A stretch of 64,000 bases of DNA from positions 7,440,001 to 7,504,000 of the forward strand of contig NC_135251.1 of the NCBI RefSeq assembly GCF_964204865.1, in the 5' to 3' direction. The stretch is from Styela clava (taxonomy: Eukaryota; Chordata; Ascidiacea; Stolidobranchia; Styelidae). The notes under the pieces were generated by a model. That model worked only from the letters and a program-made list of their open reading frames with translations. It made no database searches and had not been told where the DNA came from. The position numbers and the translations under genes were made by a program. Shown here one piece after another: positions 1 through 10,800 of the stretch. Each line of letters begins with the position of its first letter. Within the stretch, counting starts at the first letter, position 1.

Positions 1-1
1 C

Positions 2-1309
2 GGTGAAACATTTAATTGCGAATCCAATGGGTGCGTTAAAAACTTCACAACTTTAAGTGATTTACGAAAACATTTTCGCACGCATACTGGAGAAAGACCA
101 TTCCATTGCACAATAAAAGATTGTAAAAAGGCTTTTACCGCGAGCCATCACTTAAAATCCCATGTTTTAACCCACACAGGAGAACGCCCGTACTCTTGTC
201 AAAAAGACGGTTGTAATAAAGCATACACAAGAAAAGACACTTTACGAAACCATATAAGCAAAGGCCATGAAAACTCGAAAGGTGATTCGGTGGTGGTTGA
301 CCCAAACAGCGGTCTTTCTGTTCTTTTAAATTCTTTAGACTCGATATGTGAACAAATTGATATATCTGAGTGCTTTGATACTGATACAAATGAAAGCACC
401 GTGGACCAATCAGATTTGCCTATGTGTTCTACGAACCGAGATAACAATTCAATTGGCAAAATTTCCAGCAAAACAAACCAATTTGCACAATCTTCAATCG
501 ATGATCCAAAATACAGAGCTCAAAATGAATTCACGAATCAACAACAAAATGATCCACATGGTGGCGTTGTGAATGAATTTACTGATCATCCACAAAGAGT
601 TGAAGATATCCCGCTATTACAACATTCTTGCCCTGATGTTCACTGCAATGAAACATCTTTCCAAAATCCTCAATCTCAAATAGGAACAAGTTCTTTTCAA
701 AATAACATCCCACAGTTGCCAGATAAAAATAGCATGTACAATAGAGGAGAACCCCAGTTTGAAACAAATTTTCCTCTTATCCCAGACCAATCTGGCAACC
801 TTAGTGGGATTCCTGAATATCCCGTTGCTATGCCAACAAGCTCTCAAATTCTCATGGACACGGAGAGCCATGGTGACGTTATGGGTACGCCACAAATCGC
901 TGTGAAGACCATTCCTCAATTTTCTATTGAAAACTTACCAAATATTGCCATGGAAACAAACCATGGTGTCGGTATGGAAACCGATACTTCCATGATCACA
1001 GAGCCTAACGTTTCCATGACAACAGGGCACTCAGTTTTTATGGAACCGCAAGTTACAGCAACGCACACAGTCTCACAAGAACCACTTGAAGATGAGGAAG
1101 AAATCAAAACTATCGCAAAAGCTGCGATGCAAGCGCTTAAAGAAACTACCGTGCAAGGAGTTCCGATAATCATTATTAAAAAAGAGAGTAAAGAATCCTG
1201 CGGGTGTAAATGTGCACACTCTGACACAACTAACAATACCGATCCTACTTCGAATACTATAAATGCGAAGGTTGTAGTTTTGACTCAACCAAATGATCAG
1301 GAATCATGA
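2..1309 (+). CDS. MTF1: MTF1-like metal-responsive transcription factor, 3' end (partial)
   Basis: The open frame runs from the window edge (frame 2) to a TGA at 1307-1309, giving 435 residues. The 5' part is outside the window. Three C2H2 fingers come first ([27 protein letters not shown]). They match fingers 4-6 of the six-finger MTF-1 array, including the linker and the TLSDLRKH and ASHHLK helix residues. A long polar, Ser/Met/Gln-rich region without folded-domain signatures follows, then an acidic patch (EDEEEIK). Near the C-terminus [19 protein letters not shown] matches the conserved segment of vertebrate MTF-1 that ends in a cysteine cluster. In MTF-1 the fingers bind metal response elements and the factor induces metallothioneins when zinc is high. 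No intron interrupts this stretch, so it is probably the terminal coding exon. The identity is from memory of the family; the finger and Cys-cluster combination makes it fairly secure. Confidence 0.9.
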   Translation, partial: GETFNCESNGCVKNFTTLSDLRKHFRTHTGERPFHCTIKDCKKAFTASHHLKSHVLTHTGERPYSCQKDGCNKAYTRKDTLRNHISKGHENSKGDSVVVDPNSGLSVLLNSLDSICEQIDISECFDTDTNESTVDQSDLPMCSTNRDNNSIGKISSKTNQFAQSSIDDPKYRAQNEFTNQQQNDPHGGVVNEFTDHPQRVEDIPLLQHSCPDVHCNETSFQNPQSQIGTSSFQNNIPQLPDKNSMYNRGEPQFETNFPLIPDQSGNLSGIPEYPVAMPTSSQILMDTESHGDVMGTPQIAVKTIPQFSIENLPNIAMETNHGVGMETDTSMITEPNVSMTTGHSVFMEPQVTATHTVSQEPLEDEEEIKTIAKAAMQALKETTVQGVPIIIIKKESKESCGCKCAHSDTTNNTDPTSNTINAKVVVLTQPNDQES

Positions 1310-1435
1310 CAGATGGACATTCTGAATTTTTCATCATCAGATCGTTAAAAGGAAAAAACCAAATAATTAGTGCAAATGATCATTCCTGAAGTTATCAACT
1401 GCTCAAAAACATTTGAATTTGTTATACTGCGGGAC

Positions 1436-1853
1436 TAACTACTTATTCTTCGGTACTCCCGAAGTATGTGAACCAAGATGGCGGACACCGGAACGTAGTA
1501 TGTGTACCAGGTTGGGGTTAGGCCATAATTTTATTCCAATTTTCCGTATTTTAGTTCTATTATGAGTTCGGGGACTAGCCAAGTGACTTCCGTAGTATTT
1601 CTACCTGAAATTATGGCCTAACCCCAACCTGGTACACATACTATGTTCCGGTGTCGCCATCTTGGTTCACATACTCCGGGAGTACCTATTCTACTTCTAG
1701 ATGCTTTTTTGCCGGAGGATCATATAATGCAAGGTTGCTGTAGCAAGAGTGAAAATAACTATTCTAAGTGTTTCAATACTCTTGCTGCATACTAGCTAAC
1801 GTTTTGTATGTTTAAGTTCTTTCCAAGGTGACTTCCTCAGGCATAGAATATTC
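1436..1853 (-). repeat. Dispersed retroelement-like repeat, interrupted by MITE
   Basis: Sequence on both sides of the MITE at 1452-1686 belongs to a repeat also seen at 3384-3560, 30574-30672 and 49446-49575. Shared landmarks are AACTACTTA, a TAATGCAAGGNTGCTGTAGC block and, in the two longer copies, ACGTTT...CTTCCTCAG. On the minus strand the last block reads CTGAGGAAGTC...AAACGTT, which resembles terminal sequence of Penelope-like elements. That assignment is inference. Confidence 0.5.
1452..1686. mobile_element. Palindromic MITE, long form (copy 1)
   Basis: The ends are inverted: GGTACTCCCGAAGTATGTG on the left mirrors CATACTCCGGGAGTACC on the right, and inversion continues far inside (GGTTGGGGTTAGGCCATAAT and its mirror). 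The flanking 8-mers TATTCTTC and TATTCTAC form an imperfect target duplication. There is no coding capacity. Confidence 0.9.
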
Positions 1854-2130
1854 AAGATACATATTATAATTCAGTCAGTTTATTTTTTCACATGCCGAAA
1901 ATACACATTGTACAAACATAATTAAGAAAAATGTAAAAAGGGATTTCAGTGTAAATGGAGACTTGATAAACCAGTGATGGTTATCGAGAAGCATCACCAT
2001 TGAGGGAGTGAGTCTAATTTTCGGTCATACTGAGAAAAAAGTCAAACATAGAACGATGGCAACCGCAGATCATTAAATAAATAACAAACGAAAGAGTAGA
2101 ATTCCATATTCTAAATTTTGGCGCTCTAGA

Positions 2131-2328
2131 ATTATGTGTACAAATATGGAGGTAACTACCGTAATTTTGTTCGCCTATTTTACATCAGATTGTGTAAAGG
2201 GAATGAAACCTATGAGGGGTATATTCACTTGGCTAACACAGACAGTACCCGAACTCGTAATAGAACTAAAATAAGGAAAATAGGAACAAAGTTAAACCCT
2301 AACCTGGCACATATAATACGGGAGTACC
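2131..2328. mobile_element. Palindromic MITE, variant subfamily (partial copy)
   Basis: It shares the centre and right end with the long MITE (CCCGAACTCGTAATAGAACT, ending GGGAGTACC). Its left half carries ATATGGAGGTAACTACCGTA, found again in the variant copy at 44373-44568. The left terminal inverted repeat is missing. Confidence 0.7.
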
Positions 2329-2455
2329 AAATTTTGAATCTGAATAATGTATGCTTGAGTGAATGTATGAATCACTTAGGATAGTTATAATTAATATAGT
2401 GAACTCTCAATTTTCTGACGATTCCATTCCATCCTCTATCATCAAACTTTTATCA

Positions 2456-2790
2456 CTTTCAATTGAGTACCCAGGATTTTTCTTTGAGCAAACTTGCAAC
2501 TCTTCTATTAAGTACTCTTTCCACTTTTAGACAAGACATGGGGACCTTGCTTTGAGCAAACTTGAAATCTTTCTATCAGTACTCTTTCCACTTGTAGTTG
2601 AGGGATCGGGACCTTGCTTTGAGCAAACTTGCAACTCTTCTATCAGTACTCTTTCGCCACTTTTAGTCGTGTACCCGGGATTTTGCTTCGAGCGAACTTG
2701 CAACTCTTCTATTAAGTACTCTTTCCACTTTTAGTCGAGGGCTAGGGACCTTGCTTTGAGCGAAGTTGCAACACTCCCATTAGCACTCAT
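2456..2790. repeat. Degenerate ~78-bp tandem repeat, about 4-5 units
   Basis: Each unit contains a version of GACCTTGCTTTGAGCAAACTT followed by CTTCTATYAGTACTCTTTCCA. Units are diverged and differ in length by a few bases. One isolated unit-like piece (GACCCTGCTTTGAGCAGATT) lies near 12309. Confidence 0.8.
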
Positions 2791-3055
2791 TCCACATTCA
2801 GTTTTTTTTTGTAAATTGAAAATCACCTTTTTTAGAAACATTTGGATTTCATTTTCCTGTATATATGTTTCATTCTAGAAGCAATATTCCTGTTTTGTAC
2901 GTTATTATATTTTGCCTACAAATACATACCGGTAATTGAAATCTAAAATAAATTATATGTTCGCTCAATTTTTTTATATTACAGGGTGGCTCCCTCAAAA
3001 ACAGAACCCATTTTTTTTTCAAACATATTTTGGAAAGTGTGCAAAGCATTTGGAT

Positions 3056-3298
3056 CAGTGGTTTTCAAACTTAGAATTTGTCAAATCTTGCGACCTCAAA
3101 GATAACTACTGGTAGCTAATATTAGGCTACAAGTAATAATAGGGCGAAAGTATGTTTTATTCAAATACTCAGCGTAAATATCCAAAATAAGGCGGCCAAG
3201 ATTAAATCTAACAATTTTATTTTTAAAATAGCTTCACTGCTTCTCAAAATATTGTCCATGCATCCCTTGTAGGGTGCGACCTGCCTTCTGAGAACCAT
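3056..3298 (+). mobile_element. hAT-like non-autonomous element
   Basis: It begins CAGTGGTTTTCAAACTTAGA and ends near TTCTGAGAACCAT, roughly mirror-image ends. The interior (AAGTATGTTTTATTCAAATA, AAGATTAAATCTAACAA) recurs at 7359-7605, 11266-11737, 61989-62284 and 62524-62791. No intact target duplication is visible. Confidence 0.7.
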
Positions 3299-3383
3299 AT
3301 TTGATTTGGATTATTCAAACTTACACAACGATACACAAAAGTTCAATACTTACTTGGATAAAATTGAACTGGGTTGCGCGAGA

Positions 3384-3560
3384 CTAACTTTCTATCTTTC
3401 TTCTATGCCTTTATGCTAGTGGATATGTATGCGTATACTGCAAGGATGCTGTAGCTGGAATAAACATGACTATTCTATCCAATTAAAGAGTCCAGCTGCA
3501 CACTAACACAAATGTATTTCTGTAACGTTTCGTTCGACCAAAGTCGGATTTCCTCAGACA
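3384..3560 (-). repeat. Dispersed retroelement-like repeat (copy 2)
   Basis: It shares GCAAGGATGCTGTAGC and the TTCCTCAG end with the copy at 1436-1853. Read on the minus strand, 3558-3524 gives CTGAGGA, a CGAC/GTCG hairpin, then GAAACG. This is reminiscent of the hammerhead-like ends reported in Penelope-like elements. Confidence 0.5.
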
Positions 3561-4839
3561 AGCAGTTTACAACAACGCCACTTGAATAAAATCTCTTCAT
3601 TTTCGCAGAAGTAATATTAAGAAACTTATGGATTCTGTTTTTGAGCCGTCCTGTACTTTCCATTTCGAAGCAATGTTTTGGTTTATTTATTTTAGTCAAA
3701 CAAGTGATTAAATCTGACAATCTTTCAATGCTTTTTCTTTCAGAATTTAATTGTTTATTTAAATTTTAAGTGTATTATTTGAACTACTAAAAATCTGGCA
3801 TCTCCCTAACAAATTTGATTTCTTGAAAATTGAATTAGACTTACCGTAATAATATCTTGATTATATTTTTGAAAACTGGGTCATTTCCAGCATTTTATTT
3901 GCGAGCATTTTGTCTCGGTGGGTAATTACTCCAAACTAATTCCTTCAGCAGCGACAAATCCAGCAATCTTTTCTCACATAATAATGGGATTCAAACCTGT
4001 GAACACACAGGGTAATCAGGGTTGCGATGTCAAGTGTTTCTTCTTACGCTTAGCAGAATGCGATCTCGTGAAAAATTCATATTTATTTCTATTTATTATA
4101 ATTAGTGTTTTGTTAGCTCTGTGTGTCTCAAATAATATATAACTTTAACTATTACGTCTATGTTTTTGCGTTTAGATAAATGTAAATAAAAATGTTAGTA
4201 TAAACAATAATTTGTGGATTTTTATATGGAAATGAAGTAAGCTATGGGGACACTTTAGGGAGATTCTACTGAGTTTCAACATCGAAAGTTTCCAAAAAGG
4301 TACTTTTTGTTCGAATTTGGAAATACAGGGTGTTCATAAAGTTCGTTTTACAATTTCAATTTTGTTATGAAGTCAGTTCTTAATATGTATTAATAATAAT
4401 TAGGTTTGTTGTTTTTTAATCAGCAATTGTTGATTCAATACATCTGTGAGGGCCAAAATGATATAAGGTATCGATAAAATTCCTCTGCAAATTCAAACGT
4501 TTCTAATACTTTTTTTCCATAGACATCCTATTATATTAAAACATGGATCCAATTTTTGTTCCAAATTTGATCTCTAAAAACTGCAATCACACAAAACATT
4601 ATTCTCACAGTGAGTCACAGCAGTACATTCTGATTGTCGACTTTTCCAATGGCTTGGAAATAAAAATAGTAACAACAAGAAATCAAACTTTTATCTTCAG
4701 GTTTCCTATATTTAAGACTTTCACAAAAAAGTCAAACACTGGCTTCGAATTTACTTCTTGTTTTGGACTCAAAGTATTACATGGAATAATCTTTTTCTAT
4801 TTGTTATAGTTTGCTTTCAATGAATGAGAATACCTTAGG

Positions 4840-7800
4840 ATGGGAGTTCGAGGTTTGATGACCTTCGTTGAGAACAATCAGGGAAGACTATATGATAAAG
4901 AAAAATTACATGACTGCCCTCTAGTGATTGATGGTTTCGGACTCACGTATCATCTATATTTTGAGAGTAATTTAGATTCAAGGTTGGTTTGAAATTTGCA
5001 ATTTTTGTTTGAGAGAATGGATCTTTATTCTAAGCAAGGTTCTGCATCAGTGTTACAATCTCCGTCGCTCCCCAAGTATGTGAACCGTGATGGTAGATAG
5101 ATACCGGTGCGTAATGTGTGTACCAGGTTAGCGTTGGGCCATAATTTTTGGTTTGGGGGTTAGTCAAGTGACTCCCGTAATATTTGTATATGAAATTATC
5201 GCCCAGACCTAACCTGGTACAAATACTACGTAACGTTGTCCGCCATCTTGGTTCACATACTATGGGAGTTCCCAATTTCGTCTGTTGCTTTTTACTTATC
5301 GATTTTAATCGGTAAGTATGTTGATAGGTATTTGTCTGTCTGTCTGTTAGATGCACACGATATCTCACGAAAACGAGATTGAATCTGCTCCAGATTTTAC
5401 ATGTGCATTCATCATATCTCGGACCAGAAGCCTATTGATTTTGGGCGAATTATGTCGTATAATTAGCAAGTTATTAATTAATTAGTGATGGGACACAAGG
5501 CGTCACTATGGAGTAAGAGCGCTGTTTTGGGGGATCCCCTAACTTTTGATCGATGAGTCCTCGGTCTCTGACCGATATTCTCGTTTATTTTTTTATTACA
5601 TAACACATTTCGTGTGATTTTATTCTATTTATTACGTTCTGTTAGACTCCCCCAAGGTTGTCGCTGCTAGATAACCAGTATTGGTCATTTCACCCTGAAA
5701 TGCGATTTTTTTTATATATATTTTAATTTGTGTATGTATAGTTTGTATTTTCAGCATGGTGAAGAAATAAATTACTGATTTCTGATTTCCTAAATCTTGA
5801 TTCAAGCGGTGTATGGAGTCAAATTCTCAGCAAAGTTTTGGTTTTGAGGCACTCCATTCTGAAGCGATAAATTAAATCGAATCGCTGCTGTTTTGAGTCA
5901 CAAGTGAATTTCAAGTCATAATTGATTACCCTGTGTGGGTTTGCAGGTTCGAATCTTGTAGGAATAATTATGTGCGAGAGGATTGCTGGACTCTTGTTGG
6001 GTGGTTCACGTAACCCCTGGATGGTTACAACTTCTGTCGCTGATGTTTTGAGTCACAAGTGAATTTCAAGTCATAATTGATTATCCTGCACGGGTTTGCA
6101 TTTGCAGGTTCGAATCTTGTAGGGATAGTTATGTGCAAGAGGATTCCTGGACTCCTCGCCTACGTAGGATGGTTCACGTAACCGCTGGTCGGTTTGGCTT
6201 CCTCCATCATCAATCAATAAATTTGAAACAAGTAACTGGCTAACTAATCCCATACCCGACCTGGAATATTAACCGTATGGTTCGTCATATGGTTAAGCCG
6301 TCTTATCAGCTTTCTTCTCCCTTCTCCCAAATATGTAAACTCATCCTATCCACTTCAAATATTTGGAAAGTCTATCAATTACTCAAAAGAATATATTCAT
6401 AATATTGATTAGTTTTACCAATCTTTATTGGCATTCTATTAAATCCTTTATTATCCTTTATTCAGACATGGAGGGGAGTTTGCTGCATTTTCAGAAGTTA
6501 TTTCAAGGTTTTTCAAGCAATTGAAGATCTGTAAAATTGAGCCTTTTGTTATCTTTGACGGGTCAGTATCTAACTTTTGTTTTCAAAAGCGAAGTCCCAA
6601 ATTGGTAACTATCAGTGATCTGTAAACAGTGAAAAATCGTCAAAAACCTTAAAAAGTAGTGAAAATCACCAAAAAACCATGTTAAAACAGTGAAAAACCA
6701 CCAAAGATTCTGGTCCTTTTTTTCAATTGTAATGGCAACACTTTTTTAATGCTTCTTACCAATTTCATCAGCTAACTTAGTTCTCAGCTATACATCATAC
6801 CGCACCAGAACTGATTCGCAACCTTCGAGCTTTCCTCTCTTGTAATTATAAATTTTTATATTCAGACCTATCGAGCCAGATAAGCTACCCTGTGTCTTGA
6901 CCAGACTAAATGACAGAGTTAATGATGTCAATAACATATTGAAGAATGAAGAACGCACAAGAGCAAGGGTGCTTCCCATATTTGCAGGTATGATCAGAGT
7001 ACTTACCCGTCAAACCCACAAAGACGTCCAAAACGAATATTGAGAACATTTAAACTTTGAATTATTGGGGCTCCTGAAGTATGCGAACCAAGATGGCGGA
7101 TATCGGAATGTAATATTTGTACTAGGTTAGGGTTAGGCCATAATTTTAGGTATAAATACTACGGGAGGCTCTTGGCTAGTCTTCGAACTGATAATAGGAC
7201 TAAAATAAGGAAAATTGAAAAAAAATTATCGCCTAACCTGTTACGTTTCGATGTCCGCCATCTTGGTTCGCATACTTCGGGAGCACCGAATTATTTATTA
7301 GGGGCCACTTTTCTTTGTTTATACAATATCTCCTCATTTGTAGATCTAGTTGTTAAAGAGGTGGTTCTCAAACTTTTAAAGCTGCACCCCCTTTTTAGAA
7401 TTTGTCAAGTCCCACACCCTACCCCTAAAATAACAAGCTAACAATAAGCTACAAATAACAGATACTAAAGAGAAAGTATGTTTTATTCAAAAAAACGTTG
7501 AAAACATGTGTACATAATAAAGGAATGTATATATCCGAAATGAAATCTAACATATATTTTTATTTTTAATTAGCTTCGCTGCTAAAAAGTTGTGCCCTTG
7601 TTCACAGTCATAAAACTTTATGTACAAAAAAACAACAAGCCAACTTATTTTTATTTCAGTTGACGTCCTTTTCCACCACTTGATGTCACACCAGATCAAG
7701 TATGCAGTGTCGCTGACAGACGCAGATTGTGAGATAGTGGCCGCAGCCAATGCACTTCACTGCCCTGTGCTATCATTAGATAGTGATTATTATATCTTCA

Positions 7801-10800
7801 ACATCGAAAATGGTTATGTGCCATTCACCCACTTCTACTGGGATAAGGTAGGATAGGATTTACATATTTATCCCAGGGATGAGAAAAGCGTATAAGACGA
7901 CTTAACCATATGGCGAACCACGGCCTCTCGTCCGATTCCATCCATGTCGATATGGATTTGTTAGTTATTTGTTTTCGGAAGCATGAACTTGATGGTAACT
8001 CGAATGAAAGGAAAATTGACATAAAACAGTTTTTAATCAACATACTGTATATTCTCGCACGTCAGCCGACCCTACAAATCGCAACACGCTGTATTCACCT
8101 ATCACAGCCAACGGTTGCAGAAAGTAATTGGTGTCATCATAGTTATGAGCGTATAAGCTGAATTTTTGGTGCGGTCAAAGTTATGCACTTATGAGCCTCC
8201 TTGGTTTGGCAAATTTTTTTTGTTTCAAACTTTTATGCGAGGATATACGGTAATTTACATCAGTGCCGAAATCACAGGAGCTTATTATGCAACAATTTTC
8301 ATGAAAGAATTTTTTGCTCTTCTATCATTATAGACCATGAGCCATCTTCTGGTCTGGGTCACCAATCTGCACCTGTTTTAGTGTTAGGTAATGGATCATG
8401 TTCATTTATAGGTTTGACTGTTAGATATGAAATTCTAAAAATGTGATTTTCTCAAAATCTTAAAATGTAATTTGGTTCTACTGTGAAGAGTGGTCTCTCC
8501 CTTTCCTCCCCTTGTCTCCCATTTTATGTGGTGACCTCTTTAAAATTGAAAAAAAATATTTGTGCCTTTCTTCGACCTCTCTTTTGCAGCGAGCAAGATT
8601 GATGTTTTTGACGGTACCGGTTCAGTACAATGTAAGGTAGACTGCTTTGCCCTCGTATGCGTGTCCATTTATTTGTAGCATTTCTCTCTTGTTTTTGAAT
8701 GTATTCGGGATAGCAAAGTATCTCCTTAAATATAATTTTAAGTGGCTGAGCATGACCTATGATGTCATCAGTTGACTGTATTCGGGATAGCAAAGTATCT
8801 CCTTAAATATAATTTTAAGTGGCTGAGCATGACCGATGATGTCATCAGTTACAGGTGAATGGACATGGCCAACCAGCTATGAAGGTGAAGTGGCCACGTC
8901 TCTCTGTAGTTTGGTGGACAGTTCAGTTGGTGTTGCATTATGGGTTACTTTGGTTATTGTTTTGGACATTTATTAAATATACTTTGGAACTGAATTAACA
9001 GCCATATCTAAATTTTGTTTTTTTAGATTTGGACGGATAAAGGCAGCAACAGAAAGTCAATAATCAGCCATAAATATAAGATTGGGAATATGGTGAAAGA
9101 GTATGGAGTACCAGAACCACTGTTGCCATATATATCAATACTTCTTGGCAATGATTGGCTTCCTAAAGACACATTTCAGGAATTATTGGCAAAGCTACCA
9201 CAGGTAAAACTGGCAAGTCACATTTTAGGATAAATTATTAGTCTGAATTGTACCAGGATGAATTGTACACGTTGTCGCAGAACAATGGCACAGCAAAACT
9301 TGACATAAGTCCTCTTAATGTAGAATAATATTCTGAGAGAGCCATAAAAGGTACATATTTTTAACTGAATTAACGTGCGAGCCATATAGCATTTCAGGTC
9401 TGAAATACATTTAATGTGACTTCTGATGCCTCATGATGTCCCTGCGGGACTTGAACGGCTGCTCATATGCAGCACAAGTTGAAATATACGATACTCATCA
9501 TCCTTCTTTCGTTTAGGCTTTTCTGTAGCATTTTTAAAGGTTTTCTCTTTTGCTCCGCGACTCTATCGCTTTGTGGTGTCACAAAATATGTTCCAGAATC
9601 CCCTAGTTTTGTCACAATGCCTGTCTGGTAATTCTCTTTGATAATATCGACATGCACTGGGCGCGCATTCTCGAACGTATTGGCAAATTTTCTGCCAACT
9701 TTGGCTATAAAAGAGTTTGAAATCTCGTAACAATAATAGATTTTTCTGGGAGCTGTCACCAAAAGAGCCATATATGGCTTGCGAGCCATGGGTTCCCGAC
9801 CTCTGGCCTAGTGGTTAAAGCTTTTGACTTAACTGCGTTGGCATTAACACATCTTGAGTTCTAATCCGGCAATCCCATACTCACCTGGGTGTGATAAATT
9901 GGGATATGCAACCAAAAAGCGAAAGGTATGAACAATCGCCATAAAAAAAAAACTTTTTGTCATCATATTCAGTGATTCAGGTAGGGCAGGGTGGTCCAAG
10001 ATTGGCAGCTCCACGGTTCACAAAATTGCTTTTGCATTATTCGCAGGCCACAATAGTGCCAAGAACTTTGCTCGTTTTACTTCGCTAGTTGCCTCATCAA
10101 GCCATAACACTAGCCAATTCAGTGACATTAGTGATGCAACAATATGTCAGAAGATTTTTCGGTTAATTTTATGACGAAACCACACGAAATGCGATTTTTT
10201 GATTCCTCTCCGAATGCGACGCGGGCCAAAGATAATGAAGTGGCGGGCCACATATGGCCCGCGGCCCTGCGGGCCCGGGTCTCGACCACCCTGAGGTAGC
10301 TCTTTGCATCATTAGAAACCAGTGGTTTCCTGTATCGGGTAAACCTTCAAGTCAGAATCACTGTGTTTATTTGTTAACCTTGTATGATTTTGAAGCGGCT
10401 CAAAGTTGGCAGTTAAAATCTTGACCCCACGTGACGCATTTCACCCAGGATGCAATGAATAGGGTGGATAATGCAAGCTGAAATGATTTCTTTCAAATGA
10501 CTTGCATATTGTGGCTGCTTAATTGGCATTGTGTAGTGTAATAAGAAACTAAAACTATTATCCTTATTTTCAGCCGAAATCTTCCCAGAGACAAAAATCG
10601 AGCAAACGCAGGAAACACGATCAAAAAATTGATTCTCTATTATGGTGGTTGTCTACAAAATCAAACGAGAAATCGGTTCTTGACAAGATTCGTTTTTCTT
10701 TGCCGAATAAAAAGCGAGAAGAAATAATGAGCAAAGTTGATGTCTGTCTCTCACTGTATCGAACTGAACTTGACGTTTCTGAGACAATGAATATCCTGGT

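Larger units (their letters stand above)
1310..4839. other. Intergenic region MTF1-ASTE1, repeat-filled
   Basis: I see no gene here. It holds a long palindromic MITE (1452-1686) inside an older dispersed repeat, a second partial MITE (2131-2328), a degenerate ~78-bp tandem repeat (2456-2790), a hAT-like copy (3056-3298) and another copy of the dispersed repeat (3384-3560). An AATAAA near 2075 is the nearest obvious poly(A) signal for the upstream gene, but it lies 760 bases past the stop. The stretch 3730-4839 shows no recognised repeat. A small open frame at 4543-4809 has no recognisable domain. Confidence 0.6.
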
